Assembly (NCBI GenBank): GCA_023428365.1
Contig: JAEYYQ010000281.1
Coordinates: 1-17,820, forward strand
From: Pseudomonadota bacterium
GTDB taxonomy: Bacteria; Pseudomonadota; Alphaproteobacteria; Rhizobiales; Hyphomicrobiaceae
Reading direction: 5' to 3'
DNA: 17,820 bases
In this document: piece by piece, positions 7,689 to 15,384 of the stretch
Position numbering within the stretch: position 1 is the stretch's first letter
Layout: each line of letters starts with the position of its first letter
Made by a program: the position numbers and the translations under genes
The notes under the pieces: model-generated
What the model saw: the letters and a program-made list of their open reading frames with translations, nothing else
Databases searched by the model: none
Told to the model about the DNA's origin: nothing

Positions 7689-7948
7689 TCCCCCGGTCGT
7701 GCCGCGCAAATCTCTTAGACTTGCATAATCACCTAACCACTCACGACAGTCCTGTTTGTCATATTTCGCGCTTTCCGTCCTATTCGGATGTCATCGACCC
7801 AATCGCCAGGAACCGGACGGCTGTCAAAAGGTATTCACCCATGCCGATAATATTGTCGGCCCGGTGATTGAACACAGCCGCTGCCATTCCGATATGTCGC
7901 GCCGGGGGCCGGCATGCGGTTGCCCGCTGCAGATCAGGTGAGGACATC
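7689..7948. other. intergenic region upstream of the coiled-coil cassette
   Basis: No gene is supported in these 260 bases. They hold a candidate promoter, an 18-bp imperfect dyad at 7843-7860 and a 13-base GC palindrome GCCGGGGGCCGGC (7901-7913). An AGGTGAGG ribosome binding site (7936-7943) precedes the ATG at 7949. The small open frames here overlap these signals and have no recognisable product. Confidence 0.6.
7821..7860 (+). promoter_or_regulatory. candidate promoter with overlapping imperfect palindrome
   Basis: CTGTCA (7821-7826) and GATAAT (7846-7851), 19 bases apart, resemble a housekeeping promoter for the downstream four-gene cassette. The -10 lies inside GCCGATAATATTGTCGGC (7843-7860), which matches its own reverse complement at 16 of 18 positions. 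A protein bound to this dyad would compete with RNA polymerase. No known operator was recognised. Confidence 0.4.
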
Positions 7949-9133
7949 ATGACCGACGTCGTCGTCAAAACCCCGATGCAATATCTCGACAAAGCCGCAG
8001 GCGCCCTTCGAGACATGGGCCTTATGCCCGACAAGGTCGAGCCCGCGCCGATCAATGCCCTCCTTGAGAAGATCTCGGATCTTGATGAGGACAAGATCAC
8101 CCTCATTGCCAAGACGCTCGGCCAGGGCGAAGTCTTCAACGAGGTCGTGCGCGAGCAGACGGCCCAGATGGAGATCGGCCAGCGGTATATGGATATTACC
8201 AACGGATTCAATTCGATCCGCGACGACTCCAAACGCCTTGTAGATCAGGTCGAGGACGGCAAGATCGACCTGCTGGAGCGCGGCAGCAACATCTGGATGA
8301 AGGTCGTGCGCGGCGATATCGCCGACCGCTTCGATAAGATCCGCAAAGTTTATCTCTCTGTGACCAAGGAAACCAAGAACCAGATCGAGCGGGAAGCCAA
8401 GATCCTCGATGCCTATCGCGACTATCGCGGCGCCCTCAAGCACGCTGAGGTGATGGCGCTCGAAGTGCTCCAAAAGGCAACCGAAAAACTGAACGCCGCC
8501 CGCGCGAAGCTCGATGAGGCTTCGGAAAAGGTAGCCAATTTTTCAGGCACCGAACCCGCCGAGCGCGCCAAGCTGGAGCTGGCCCGTGACGAGGAACTCC
8601 GCCGGACCCAGGAAGAGGAAAAGCGCTACCAGATCGCCAAGGATCTCTCCGACAACATGACGATTTCCTACAACACCTCGGAAGTCATCATGGCGCGCCT
8701 GATGCAGACGACGTCTGCCAAAGAGCGCGTCTACAGCCAGGCTGTCACATTCTTCTCGACCAACGATAGCGTTTTGACAGCGCTCAAGGCGTCCTTCACC
8801 GGCATGTTCGGGTTGCATGAGTCCACCAAGACGCTCGACGCCATGAAGGAAGGCATGTCCAAGAGCATCGAGGATCTCGGCAAGATCGGCGACAAGGTCC
8901 AGGAAGCCGCCATCCGCTCCGGCTACGGCCCGACCATCCGCGCCGATGCCGTGAAGCAGCTGGTCGACAGCGTCATCAACTTCCAGGTTCGTTCCGGCGA
9001 GATCATCTCGGAAATGCGCAAACTCGCGACCGAGAACTCGCAGGAAATCCGAACGGCTGTAGAGGATGGCAAGCGGCGCATCGCCCGGATCGCAGCTGCC
9101 GCCGATACCTTGCCGCCGGTTCCCACCACGTGA
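7949..9133 (+). CDS. uncharacterised coiled-coil protein (cell-surface/TelA-like), first gene of a conserved-looking cassette
   Basis: This encodes 394 residues of mostly charged alpha-helix. No signal peptide or membrane segment is visible, so it should be cytoplasmic or peripherally bound. Strong heptad-like coiled coil covers about residues 142-235 (KNQIEREAKILDAYRDYR; LQKATEKLNAARAKLDEASE; RDEELRRTQEEEKRYQIAKD). A helical C-terminal region follows with the least charged segment, TFFSTNDSVLTALKASFTGM (268-287). The C-terminal layout recalls TelA/toxic-anion-resistance proteins and Psp-type coiled coils, but no diagnostic motif was found; similar proteins are often labelled only as cell surface protein. 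The ATG at 7949 is chosen over upstream codons because AGGTGAGG sits 5 bases before it. It is followed after 8 bases by a single-pass membrane protein gene, so the two products probably work together at the inner membrane. Confidence 0.8.
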   Translation: MTDVVVKTPMQYLDKAAGALRDMGLMPDKVEPAPINALLEKISDLDEDKITLIAKTLGQGEVFNEVVREQTAQMEIGQRYMDITNGFNSIRDDSKRLVDQVEDGKIDLLERGSNIWMKVVRGDIADRFDKIRKVYLSVTKETKNQIEREAKILDAYRDYRGALKHAEVMALEVLQKATEKLNAARAKLDEASEKVANFSGTEPAERAKLELARDEELRRTQEEEKRYQIAKDLSDNMTISYNTSEVIMARLMQTTSAKERVYSQAVTFFSTNDSVLTALKASFTGMFGLHESTKTLDAMKEGMSKSIEDLGKIGDKVQEAAIRSGYGPTIRADAVKQLVDSVINFQVRSGEIISEMRKLATENSQEIRTAVEDGKRRIARIAAAADTLPPVPTT

Positions 9134-9144
9134 GCTGACACGTG
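9127..9144 (+). promoter_or_regulatory. hairpin covering the stop-start junction
   Basis: CACGTG-AGCTGA-CACGTG can fold into a 6-bp stem with a 6-base loop. It contains the stop of the coiled-coil gene (9131-9133) and hides the GTG start (9142-9144) of the next gene. Ribosomes finishing the first gene would melt it, a plausible device for translational coupling. There is no good ribosome binding site for the second gene, which fits this reading. Confidence 0.35.
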
Positions 9145-10098
9145 ACCGACACGACGACAGTGGCCGCCGCTCCGGCGGAACCCCGGCCACACACCCTTGA
9201 TGACGTGATGATCGCGATGGACGTGGTGGACACACTGCGCCATCGCGACGATCTGGTCAGCCGCGAACTCAACGAGGCCGATCGCGAGGCCGCGCTGATT
9301 TCCCGGCTTCGCGAAATCTATCGCGAACAAGGCATCGAGGTTCCGGACGAGGTGTTGGCTCAGGGCGTGAAGGCGCTCAAGGACAGCCGCTTTACCTATA
9401 GCCCCCCTCCCCCGTCGTGGACGCGGACGCTTCTGGAGCTGTGGGTTCGCCGCGTCCGATATGCCCGCCTCACCGGGATCACGGCAGCCGCGCTGCTCGC
9501 CTTGTGGGGCACGTATTATTTCGCTGTCTCGCGGCCCGCTCAGGAGGCTCGCAGACAGGCGCAGATCGAGATCACTGAGACGCTCCCGAATGCGATCCGT
9601 CTCGGCCATTCCGACGTCGTCGCGCTGGCAACCGATGATACCGCCAAGCAGAAAGCCGAAGCCCTGTGGGCCGACGGACAACGCGCCATGCGCGATCAGG
9701 ACGTCACCGCTATGCGCCGGATCGCCGGCGAGATGAATCAGTTGCGTCAGGATTTGACCCAGCAATACGCGTTGATCATTGCCGGGCAGTCAGGTGAAAC
9801 CACGGGTGTTTGGCGCCGCCCGCCGCGCGGGTCGGGACGGAACTACTATATCATCGTCGAAGCGGTCGCCCCTGACGGTAAGAAGATGTCACTGCCAATC
9901 CGTAATGAGGAAACCGGCCAGACCGAGACCGTCAGCAAATTCGGCGTTCGCGTGCCGCAGGAGACCTACGATGCTGTTGCCGCCGACAAGCGCGACGACG
10001 GGATCATTCAGCGCAATCGCCTCGGCGAAAAGCGTCGCGGCAAGCTGACGATCGACTATTTCATGCCGCACGACGACGGCTTCATCACGAAGTGGTAG
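9142..10098 (+). CDS. single-pass membrane protein, DUF6384-like, function unknown
   Basis: This encodes 318 residues. The N-terminal cytoplasmic part has the stretch LDDVMIAMDVVDTLRH (19-34) and LREIYREQGIEVPDEVLAQG (56-75), which I recall as marks of the DUF6384 family; a database search was not possible. A Pro-rich linker (YSPPPPSW, 86-93) leads to one membrane segment at about 108-130 (ARLTGITAAALLALWGTYYF). After it come a helical stretch (132-215) and a probable beta-rich C-terminal domain (218-318, with RNYYIIVEAVAPDGKK). Arg-rich residues before the membrane segment suggest the N-terminus is inside and the C-terminal domain in the periplasm. It starts at a GTG 8 bases after the preceding gene and ends 21 bases before the next, so it is the likely membrane anchor of this cassette. 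Confidence 0.82.
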   Translation: MTDTTTVAAAPAEPRPHTLDDVMIAMDVVDTLRHRDDLVSRELNEADREAALISRLREIYREQGIEVPDEVLAQGVKALKDSRFTYSPPPPSWTRTLLELWVRRVRYARLTGITAAALLALWGTYYFAVSRPAQEARRQAQIEITETLPNAIRLGHSDVVALATDDTAKQKAEALWADGQRAMRDQDVTAMRRIAGEMNQLRQDLTQQYALIIAGQSGETTGVWRRPPRGSGRNYYIIVEAVAPDGKKMSLPIRNEETGQTETVSKFGVRVPQETYDAVAADKRDDGIIQRNRLGEKRRGKLTIDYFMPHDDGFITKW

Positions 10099-10119
10099 CG
10101 AGGGCGGGATCGCGAAGAG

Positions 10120-11613
10120 ATGTGGACCGGACGGCAAACACTTGAGCGGATGGAAAGCGCCATCTCCAACCTTCACCGGCAGGAGACGGAACTCGACAGC
10201 GCGCTGGCCTCGGCCTCGGCTGAAGCGGAGCGGATCCGGGGTGAACGGACGGCGGCTTTCCGCGAGCTGGCCCGAATCAAGCTGGATGAAATCACGGCGC
10301 AGCGGCTCGTCAAAGATCTCGATGCGGCGGAGACGCGGGCGCGACGCCTGCTGGACGATCGACGCCGCGCAATCGAGGAGACCGCCACGCAACGTGGGCA
10401 ACTCATCATCGACGTCGACAGTGCCGACGCACGACGCAGCCAGATCGCGAGCGCACTGGAAGCTGTGATTGCCGATCTGGAAGAACTGCGGAGCAAGGCC
10501 GAAGCAAAGGCTAGGACATCACAAGCCTGGATTGTGGCCAAAGCATCCTTCGATAAAGCAGAAGCCGTCGCTTCGGAGGCCGATAAGAAAGCGAGCCAGT
10601 CTGAGGCTGAGCTAACGGAGAAGCGCAAGCCGTACGACGATGACCCGATCTTCAGCTACCTGTGGGCGCGTGACTTTGGAACGTCGCGCTATGCCGGCTC
10701 AGGTCTGTCCCGCGTCATCGACCGGATAGCGGCCCGTCACATCGCCTACGCCGACGCGCGCGCCAACTACGCGATGCTGAAGGAGATCACGCTCAGATTG
10801 AGGGAACACGCGAAGGTTCAACTCGGTATCGTCGATCAGCATCGGGGCGCGCTGAATACTATCGAAAGCGAAGTGCTGGTCGCCGAGGGTATCGAGGCCA
10901 AGGAGCGTGCGGTGAAAGAAGCGCGCCAACGCCTCGCCGACGCTGAGAAGGCCCGGGAAACTCTACGCGCATCGCTGCAGGCGCTCGATGAAAAACGCGA
11001 TGCACTCGTAGCAGGCAGCGAAGACGAAGCCTATCGCCAAGCGCTGCAGATGATCGCATCTTCCGATGAACAGGATGAGTTTGAAACGCTCGTCAGGGAA
11101 GCACGACGCACCGCCACTCCTGCTGATGACGCCATCGTGCGCCGGATCGGGGAACTCAATTCGCGCATCAACCGCGTCGATCAGGAAATCTCCGAAACCC
11201 GCAAGTCCGCGCGCGAAATCGCCCAGCGCCGCGTCGAGGTCGAACGAACGCGCGATCGTTTTCGCGGATCGGGCTACGACCATCCCGACGCGGTTTTCAA
11301 GAATGACAACCAGTTGGGTCAGGTTCTTGGCCAGGTGCTGGAAGGTGTCGTGCGCAGCGGCGTGCTGTGGGATCTCCTGCGTGGCGGCTTCGGGGTAAAG
11401 CCGCCGCGTGGCCGTCCGGATTTTGGCGGCCGACCATTTCCGTTTCCATTCCCATTTCCCAGCGGAAACGAAGGTGCGCGCGGCGGAGAATGGCGGCGGC
11501 CTGAAGCCAATGGCGGCTGGCTGCCTCCGTTCGAATTCCCGTCCGGCGGGGGCCGTCGCCGTGATGACGACGACGAAGATCGCGGTGGCTTCAGCACCGG
11601 CGGCCGGTTCTGA
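10120..11613 (+). CDS. long coiled-coil protein with low-complexity Pro-Phe/Gly/Asp tail, function unknown
   Basis: This encodes 497 residues. Residues about 1-180 and 250-390 are highly charged helix typical of long coiled coils (LHRQETELDSALASASAEAE; KEARQRLADAEKARETLRAS). Between them, about 168-240, is a less charged segment with DDDPIFSYLWARDFGTSRYAG... character (PIFSYLWARDFGTSRY), possibly a folded head. Near 395-425 is an amphipathic stretch (LGQVLGQVLEGVVRSGVLWD). The tail has a PFPFPFPFP run (439-447), Gly/Arg/Trp-rich segments, an acidic DDDDED patch and ends GGFSTGGRF. Such Gly-rich ends are common in membrane-associated envelope proteins. No signal peptide is seen. The start could be the ATG at 10120 or the in-frame ATG at 10150. 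The gene lies between the membrane protein and a kinase gene starting 3 bases after its stop. I do not recognise a characterised family. Confidence 0.8.
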   Translation: MWTGRQTLERMESAISNLHRQETELDSALASASAEAERIRGERTAAFRELARIKLDEITAQRLVKDLDAAETRARRLLDDRRRAIEETATQRGQLIIDVDSADARRSQIASALEAVIADLEELRSKAEAKARTSQAWIVAKASFDKAEAVASEADKKASQSEAELTEKRKPYDDDPIFSYLWARDFGTSRYAGSGLSRVIDRIAARHIAYADARANYAMLKEITLRLREHAKVQLGIVDQHRGALNTIESEVLVAEGIEAKERAVKEARQRLADAEKARETLRASLQALDEKRDALVAGSEDEAYRQALQMIASSDEQDEFETLVREARRTATPADDAIVRRIGELNSRINRVDQEISETRKSAREIAQRRVEVERTRDRFRGSGYDHPDAVFKNDNQLGQVLGQVLEGVVRSGVLWDLLRGGFGVKPPRGRPDFGGRPFPFPFPFPSGNEGARGGEWRRPEANGGWLPPFEFPSGGGRRRDDDDEDRGGFSTGGRF

Positions 11614-11616
11614 CGC

Positions 11617-12426
11617 GTGACGATCTCAGACTTCTTTGGAACCCATCTGTCGCGTTGGCATCTCGTGCCGGACGGCGAGCCGATTGTGACGCACAGCAGC
11701 CGCCTTCTGCCTGTCCGCAAGGACGGTGTACCGGCCATGCTGAAAATCGCAACGGAGCTTCACGAAAAATCCGGTTGGGTGTTGATGACGTGGTGGGACG
11801 GCCGCGGTGCGGCGCGTGTCCTCGCCTACGATGATGACGCCTTGCTGCTGGAACGCGCCCTCGGCTCTCGATCACTCCTGCACATGGCCCAGAACGGTCA
11901 GGATGATGACGCGAGCCGTATCATGTGCCGCGTCATTGCCGAATTGCATGCCCCTCGTCCCAACAAGCCGCTGCCCGATCTCATTCCGCTCGAGCACTGG
12001 TTTCGCGAATTGGAACCCGGCGCTGCGAAGTACGGCGGAATTTTCGAAGTCTGCGCCGCAACGGCACGTGAACTCCTGTCAACGCAGCGTGAGCACATTC
12101 CACTGCACGGCGACATCCACCATACGAACATCCTCGATTTTGAAGCGCGCGGCTGGCTTGCCATCGATCCCAAGCGCCTGATCGGCGAACGCGGATTCGA
12201 CTACGCCAACCTGTTCTGCAATCCGGAGCTGCCCACGGCCAAGAATGCCGATCGCTTCCATCGTCAGTTGGCGGTCGTCCTTGCAGCCACGGGGCAGGAA
12301 CGTCGTCGGTTGCTGCAATGGATCCTGGCCTACGCCGGCTTGTCAGCGGTTTGGTTTCTCGACGACGGCATGCCGGCGGAAACCGACCTTGCCGTCGCTC
12401 AGTTCGCCGCAACAGAATTGCAGTAG
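11617..12426 (+). CDS. APH(6)/hydroxyurea-type phosphotransferase family protein
   Basis: This is a predicted small-molecule kinase of the aminoglycoside/hydroxyurea resistance kinase group (relatives of streptomycin 6-phosphotransferases), 269 residues, normal length. Lys43 (AMLKI) is the likely ATP-binding lysine. WDGRGAARVL (60-69) and LLLERA (77-82) are family marks. The catalytic loop is HGDIHHTN (164-171) with Asp166 and Asn171; the metal-binding segment is LAIDPKRLIGERGFDYANLF with Asp184. All key residues are present, so it should be active. The GTG start lies 3 bases after the preceding stop, which ties it to the coiled-coil cassette. It ends 5 bases from the convergent ppc stop. Whether it inactivates an antibiotic or phosphorylates a cellular metabolite cannot be told; chromosomal members often have no proven resistance role. 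Confidence 0.88.
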   Translation: MTISDFFGTHLSRWHLVPDGEPIVTHSSRLLPVRKDGVPAMLKIATELHEKSGWVLMTWWDGRGAARVLAYDDDALLLERALGSRSLLHMAQNGQDDDASRIMCRVIAELHAPRPNKPLPDLIPLEHWFRELEPGAAKYGGIFEVCAATARELLSTQREHIPLHGDIHHTNILDFEARGWLAIDPKRLIGERGFDYANLFCNPELPTAKNADRFHRQLAVVLAATGQERRRLLQWILAYAGLSAVWFLDDGMPAETDLAVAQFAATELQ

Positions 12427-12431
12427 ACCGA

Positions 12432-15197
12432 TCATCCGCTGTTGCGCAGACCGGCGGCGACACCGTTGATCGTCAGGTGAATGCCCTGCACCACCGCCTC
12501 TTGCGTATCACCGCCACGATAGCGCCGCAGCAGTTCGAGTTGCATGTGATTGAGCGGATCGAGATACGGGAAGCGATGTTGGATCGACCGCGCCAGCAGC
12601 GGATTTTTCTCCAACAGCGCCTTGTGCTGCATGATCGTCAACAGCGCGTCGATCGTGCTCTGCCACTCGCTGCGCAGTCGCGGAAAAATGCTCTCGCGCA
12701 ATGCATCGTCGGCCACCAGCGCCGCATACCGAGACGCGATGGCAATGTCGCTCTTGGACAGCACCATGTCCATGTTCGACAGCAACGCCTGGAAGAACGG
12801 CCACTCGTGATACATGGCCCTCAACATCTGCATGCCGTCGTCGCCATGCCGCGCCAGCCAGGATTTGACGGCAGCGCCGAACCCATACCAGCCCGGCAGC
12901 ATCAGGCGGCATTGCGCCCAGCTGAACACCCAGGGGATAGCGCGAAGATCCTCGATACGCCGCGACGCTTTGCGCGAAGCCGGGCGGCTGCCGATATTCA
13001 GCGAAGCGATTTCGCCGATGACGGTCGATTCCCAGAAGTATTTCTCGAACCCCGGGGTGTCGTAGACCAGATCGCGATACGCCTTGTAGGCATCGGCGGA
13101 CAGTTCTTCCATCGCGGTCAGATATTCGGCACGCGGCGCCGCGTGCCCCGCATGCAGAATCGTCGCTTCGAGCGTGGCGGAGGCGAGAATTTCCAGATTG
13201 CGGCGTCCGACCTCCGGATTGGAATACTTGGAGGCGATGACCTCGCCCTGCTCCGTGATGCGGATCGCACCCTGCACCGCGCCGCCAGGCTGGGCGAGAA
13301 TGGCCTGGTAGCTGGGGCCGCCGCCGCGACCCACCGAGCCGCCACGGCCATGGAACAGACGCAGGCCGACGTTGTGCTTCTTGAACACCTCGATGAGCTG
13401 GATCTCGGCCTTATAGAGTTCCCAGCCGGACGTCAGGAATCCGCCGTCCTTGTTGCTGTCGGAGTAGCCGAGCATCACCTCCTGCACCCGGCCACGACTT
13501 TCCAGGAAGCGGTCGTATTCCGGCAGCGACAATAGCTCGTCCATCACCCGGCCGCAGGCGCGCAAGTCTCCGATGGTTTCGAACAACGGCACGATATTGA
13601 CGTCGAGCGCGGAGTCCTGCGGACGCATCAAACCGGCTTCCTTGAGAAGCAGCGCGACCTCCAAAACATCCGACGGACTATCCGCCTTCGAGATCACGTA
13701 GTTCGGAACCGTGCGCTTGCCGTAGCGCTTACGCACGTCAGCGGCAGCACGCAGAATCTCGAGTTCGGATGTTGTCTCCGGCGAGTACGTGACAAACGAG
13801 GACGCGAGTGGTCGCGCTGTCGCCAGCTCCCGCAAAAGGAGTTCGACGCGAGCCTTTTCATCGAGCTTGCCGTAATTCGTGCCCAGCGACACAGCTTCCA
13901 GTAATTCGCCGACTGTCCGCTCATGAACATCGGAGTTCTGCCGCAAATCCACCTCAGCCAGATGGAAGCCGAACACATCGACAGCACGGCGCAGGTTGCG
14001 CAGCCGGCCCCGAGTCAATGCGCCTGAGCCATTGGCCATCAGGGACAAGTGAAGCACATCCAGGTCGGCCTTGAATTCTTCCGCGGTCTCATAGGGGGCC
14101 ATGGCGCTCTCGATGCCGGGCGCAGGCTGGCGGTCCTCGAAGGCGGCAACCGTTGCGCTGAGCTTGGCATAGATGGCGCTCAGCGCACGCCGGTAGGGCT
14201 CGTGATCACGATGCGGAGACCGATCCGGGGATGACTGCACCAGTTTGGCGAGATTTTGCGACACACCGACGAGCCGGTTATCGAGCGATAGCTCCGAACC
14301 CAGCTCATGCACCTCCGCCAGATAATAACGAAGCACACGATTACTCTGCAGCCGCAAGGCTTGCCGCAACACATCGGCCGTCACGAACGGATTGCCGTCG
14401 CGATCGCCACCGATCCAACTGCCCATGGTCAGAAAGTTTGGCAACTCGGCCGTCGGGAGTGACAACGACGTCGCCCGCAGCAAATCTTCGATAGCCCCGT
14501 AGAGGCGGGGCAGCTCTTTCAGGAACGTGTAATCATAATAGGAAATACCGTTGGCGATCTCATCGCGGACTGTCAGGCGATTACCGCGCAGCATATGCGT
14601 CTGCCACAACGTTAGGACGGCGCGCCGCAGAGCTTCCTCGTTGGAGGCAAGCTCCTCCGGCGTCAGCGGCATGTCCCGCTCCGCAAGCAGATGCGCGATC
14701 TCCATCTCGCGATCGATCATGCTCTTGCGCCGGACCTCGGTCGGATGCGCGGTCAAAACCGGCACGATCCGCGCCTTGGTGAAGAAATCCTGGAGCGCAC
14801 TGCGCGTCACACCAGCTTCCTCGGCGCGCCCTAAAGCGTATGCGACGCTACCTTCGCGCGGGGCCGACGCCTCTCGGGCATGCAGGCGTGTGCGGCGGAT
14901 ATGGTGCTGATCCTCGGCAATGTTGGCGAGATGCGAGAAAAAGCTGTAGGCGCGGATGATGTGAATGGCCTGTCCGTGCGACAGGTTATTCAGCATGGTT
15001 TCCAGTTCGCGGCGCGCCGACTCGTCCTCGGTTCGCCGGAAACGGACCGACGTTTGCCGGACGTGTTCGACGATATCGAAGATCGCCTCGCCCTGCTGGT
15101 CGTGCACCGTGTCGCCCAGAATCCGCCCGAGCAGGCGAATGTCCTCCCGCAGCGGCAGATCCTTCTCGGCGATCTCTGGAGAATAGCTGATATCCAT
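12432..15197 (-). CDS. ppc: phosphoenolpyruvate carboxylase
   Basis: This enzyme adds bicarbonate to phosphoenolpyruvate to make oxaloacetate and phosphate, refilling the citric acid cycle. It has 921 residues, full length. His151 in [13 protein letters not shown] matches the catalytic His138 of the E. coli enzyme. Further signatures are [12 protein letters not shown] (259-270), [11 protein letters not shown] (576-586) and the mobile glycine loop [11 protein letters not shown] (617-627), then [17 protein letters not shown]. The C-terminus is LRNSG, where most relatives end in NTG; Ser for Thr is conservative and the essential last Gly is kept. The plant-type N-terminal phosphorylation motif is absent, as in bacteria. 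It follows the ROK-like gene on the same strand after 187 bases and probably has its own promoter. It converges on the kinase gene with 5 bases between stops. Confidence 0.98.
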   Translation of the reverse strand: MDISYSPEIAEKDLPLREDIRLLGRILGDTVHDQQGEAIFDIVEHVRQTSVRFRRTEDESARRELETMLNNLSHGQAIHIIRAYSFFSHLANIAEDQHHIRRTRLHAREASAPREGSVAYALGRAEEAGVTRSALQDFFTKARIVPVLTAHPTEVRRKSMIDREMEIAHLLAERDMPLTPEELASNEEALRRAVLTLWQTHMLRGNRLTVRDEIANGISYYDYTFLKELPRLYGAIEDLLRATSLSLPTAELPNFLTMGSWIGGDRDGNPFVTADVLRQALRLQSNRVLRYYLAEVHELGSELSLDNRLVGVSQNLAKLVQSSPDRSPHRDHEPYRRALSAIYAKLSATVAAFEDRQPAPGIESAMAPYETAEEFKADLDVLHLSLMANGSGALTRGRLRNLRRAVDVFGFHLAEVDLRQNSDVHERTVGELLEAVSLGTNYGKLDEKARVELLLRELATARPLASSFVTYSPETTSELEILRAAADVRKRYGKRTVPNYVISKADSPSDVLEVALLLKEAGLMRPQDSALDVNIVPLFETIGDLRACGRVMDELLSLPEYDRFLESRGRVQEVMLGYSDSNKDGGFLTSGWELYKAEIQLIEVFKKHNVGLRLFHGRGGSVGRGGGPSYQAILAQPGGAVQGAIRITEQGEVIASKYSNPEVGRRNLEILASATLEATILHAGHAAPRAEYLTAMEELSADAYKAYRDLVYDTPGFEKYFWESTVIGEIASLNIGSRPASRKASRRIEDLRAIPWVFSWAQCRLMLPGWYGFGAAVKSWLARHGDDGMQMLRAMYHEWPFFQALLSNMDMVLSKSDIAIASRYAALVADDALRESIFPRLRSEWQSTIDALLTIMQHKALLEKNPLLARSIQHRFPYLDPLNHMQLELLRRYRGGDTQEAVVQGIHLTINGVAAGLRNSG

Positions 15198-15384
15198 ACG
15201 TCATCCATCCGGCCGAACCTTTTTGGAACGATGTTCCGATTAGCCAGGTTCAGCAAGCCGTTTTCGGCAACCTAGAGATTGAAACGCGGCGGAATGGCCT
15301 CAACGGAGCGCCGCGACCAGCCGCAGCGTCTTATCCCGCCGACCTACCCATTTGGCAAGGCTGTCCTTCAGGGCCGAATGAGCC
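15198..15384. other. intergenic leader region of ppc
   Basis: No gene is seen in these 187 bases. On the ppc strand, GGAAC-ATC-GTTCC (15225-15237) is a perfect 5-base-arm dyad about 28 bases before the start codon. A second bulged hairpin pairs AGGTT/AACCT and GCCG/CGGC across 15246-15273. Either could be an operator or a leader structure. No convincing -35/-10 pair or ribosome binding site stands out. Confidence 0.4.

Noticed and set aside
7901..7913. GCCGGGGGCCGGC palindrome as a terminator
   Set aside because: It has no T tract, and it sits between the promoter and the start codon of the cassette. Short GC palindromes are common at this base composition.
7868..7948. N-terminal extension of the first coiled-coil protein
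   Set aside because: The extra 27 residues are Cys/Arg-rich and unlike the rest. A strong ribosome site directly precedes the ATG at 7949.
9127..9144. CACGTG pair as a transcription-factor box
   Set aside because: G-box-type sites are eukaryotic. The location across a stop-start junction fits an RNA hairpin or chance better.
8923..9765. 280-residue open frame on the - strand
   Set aside because: It spans the junction of two well-supported rightward genes and has shadow-type composition.
12318..13535. 405-residue open frame on the + strand
   Set aside because: It lies antisense to the conserved C-terminal part of ppc. Its product is Arg/His/Gln-rich with no domain, as expected of a shadow frame in GC-rich DNA.
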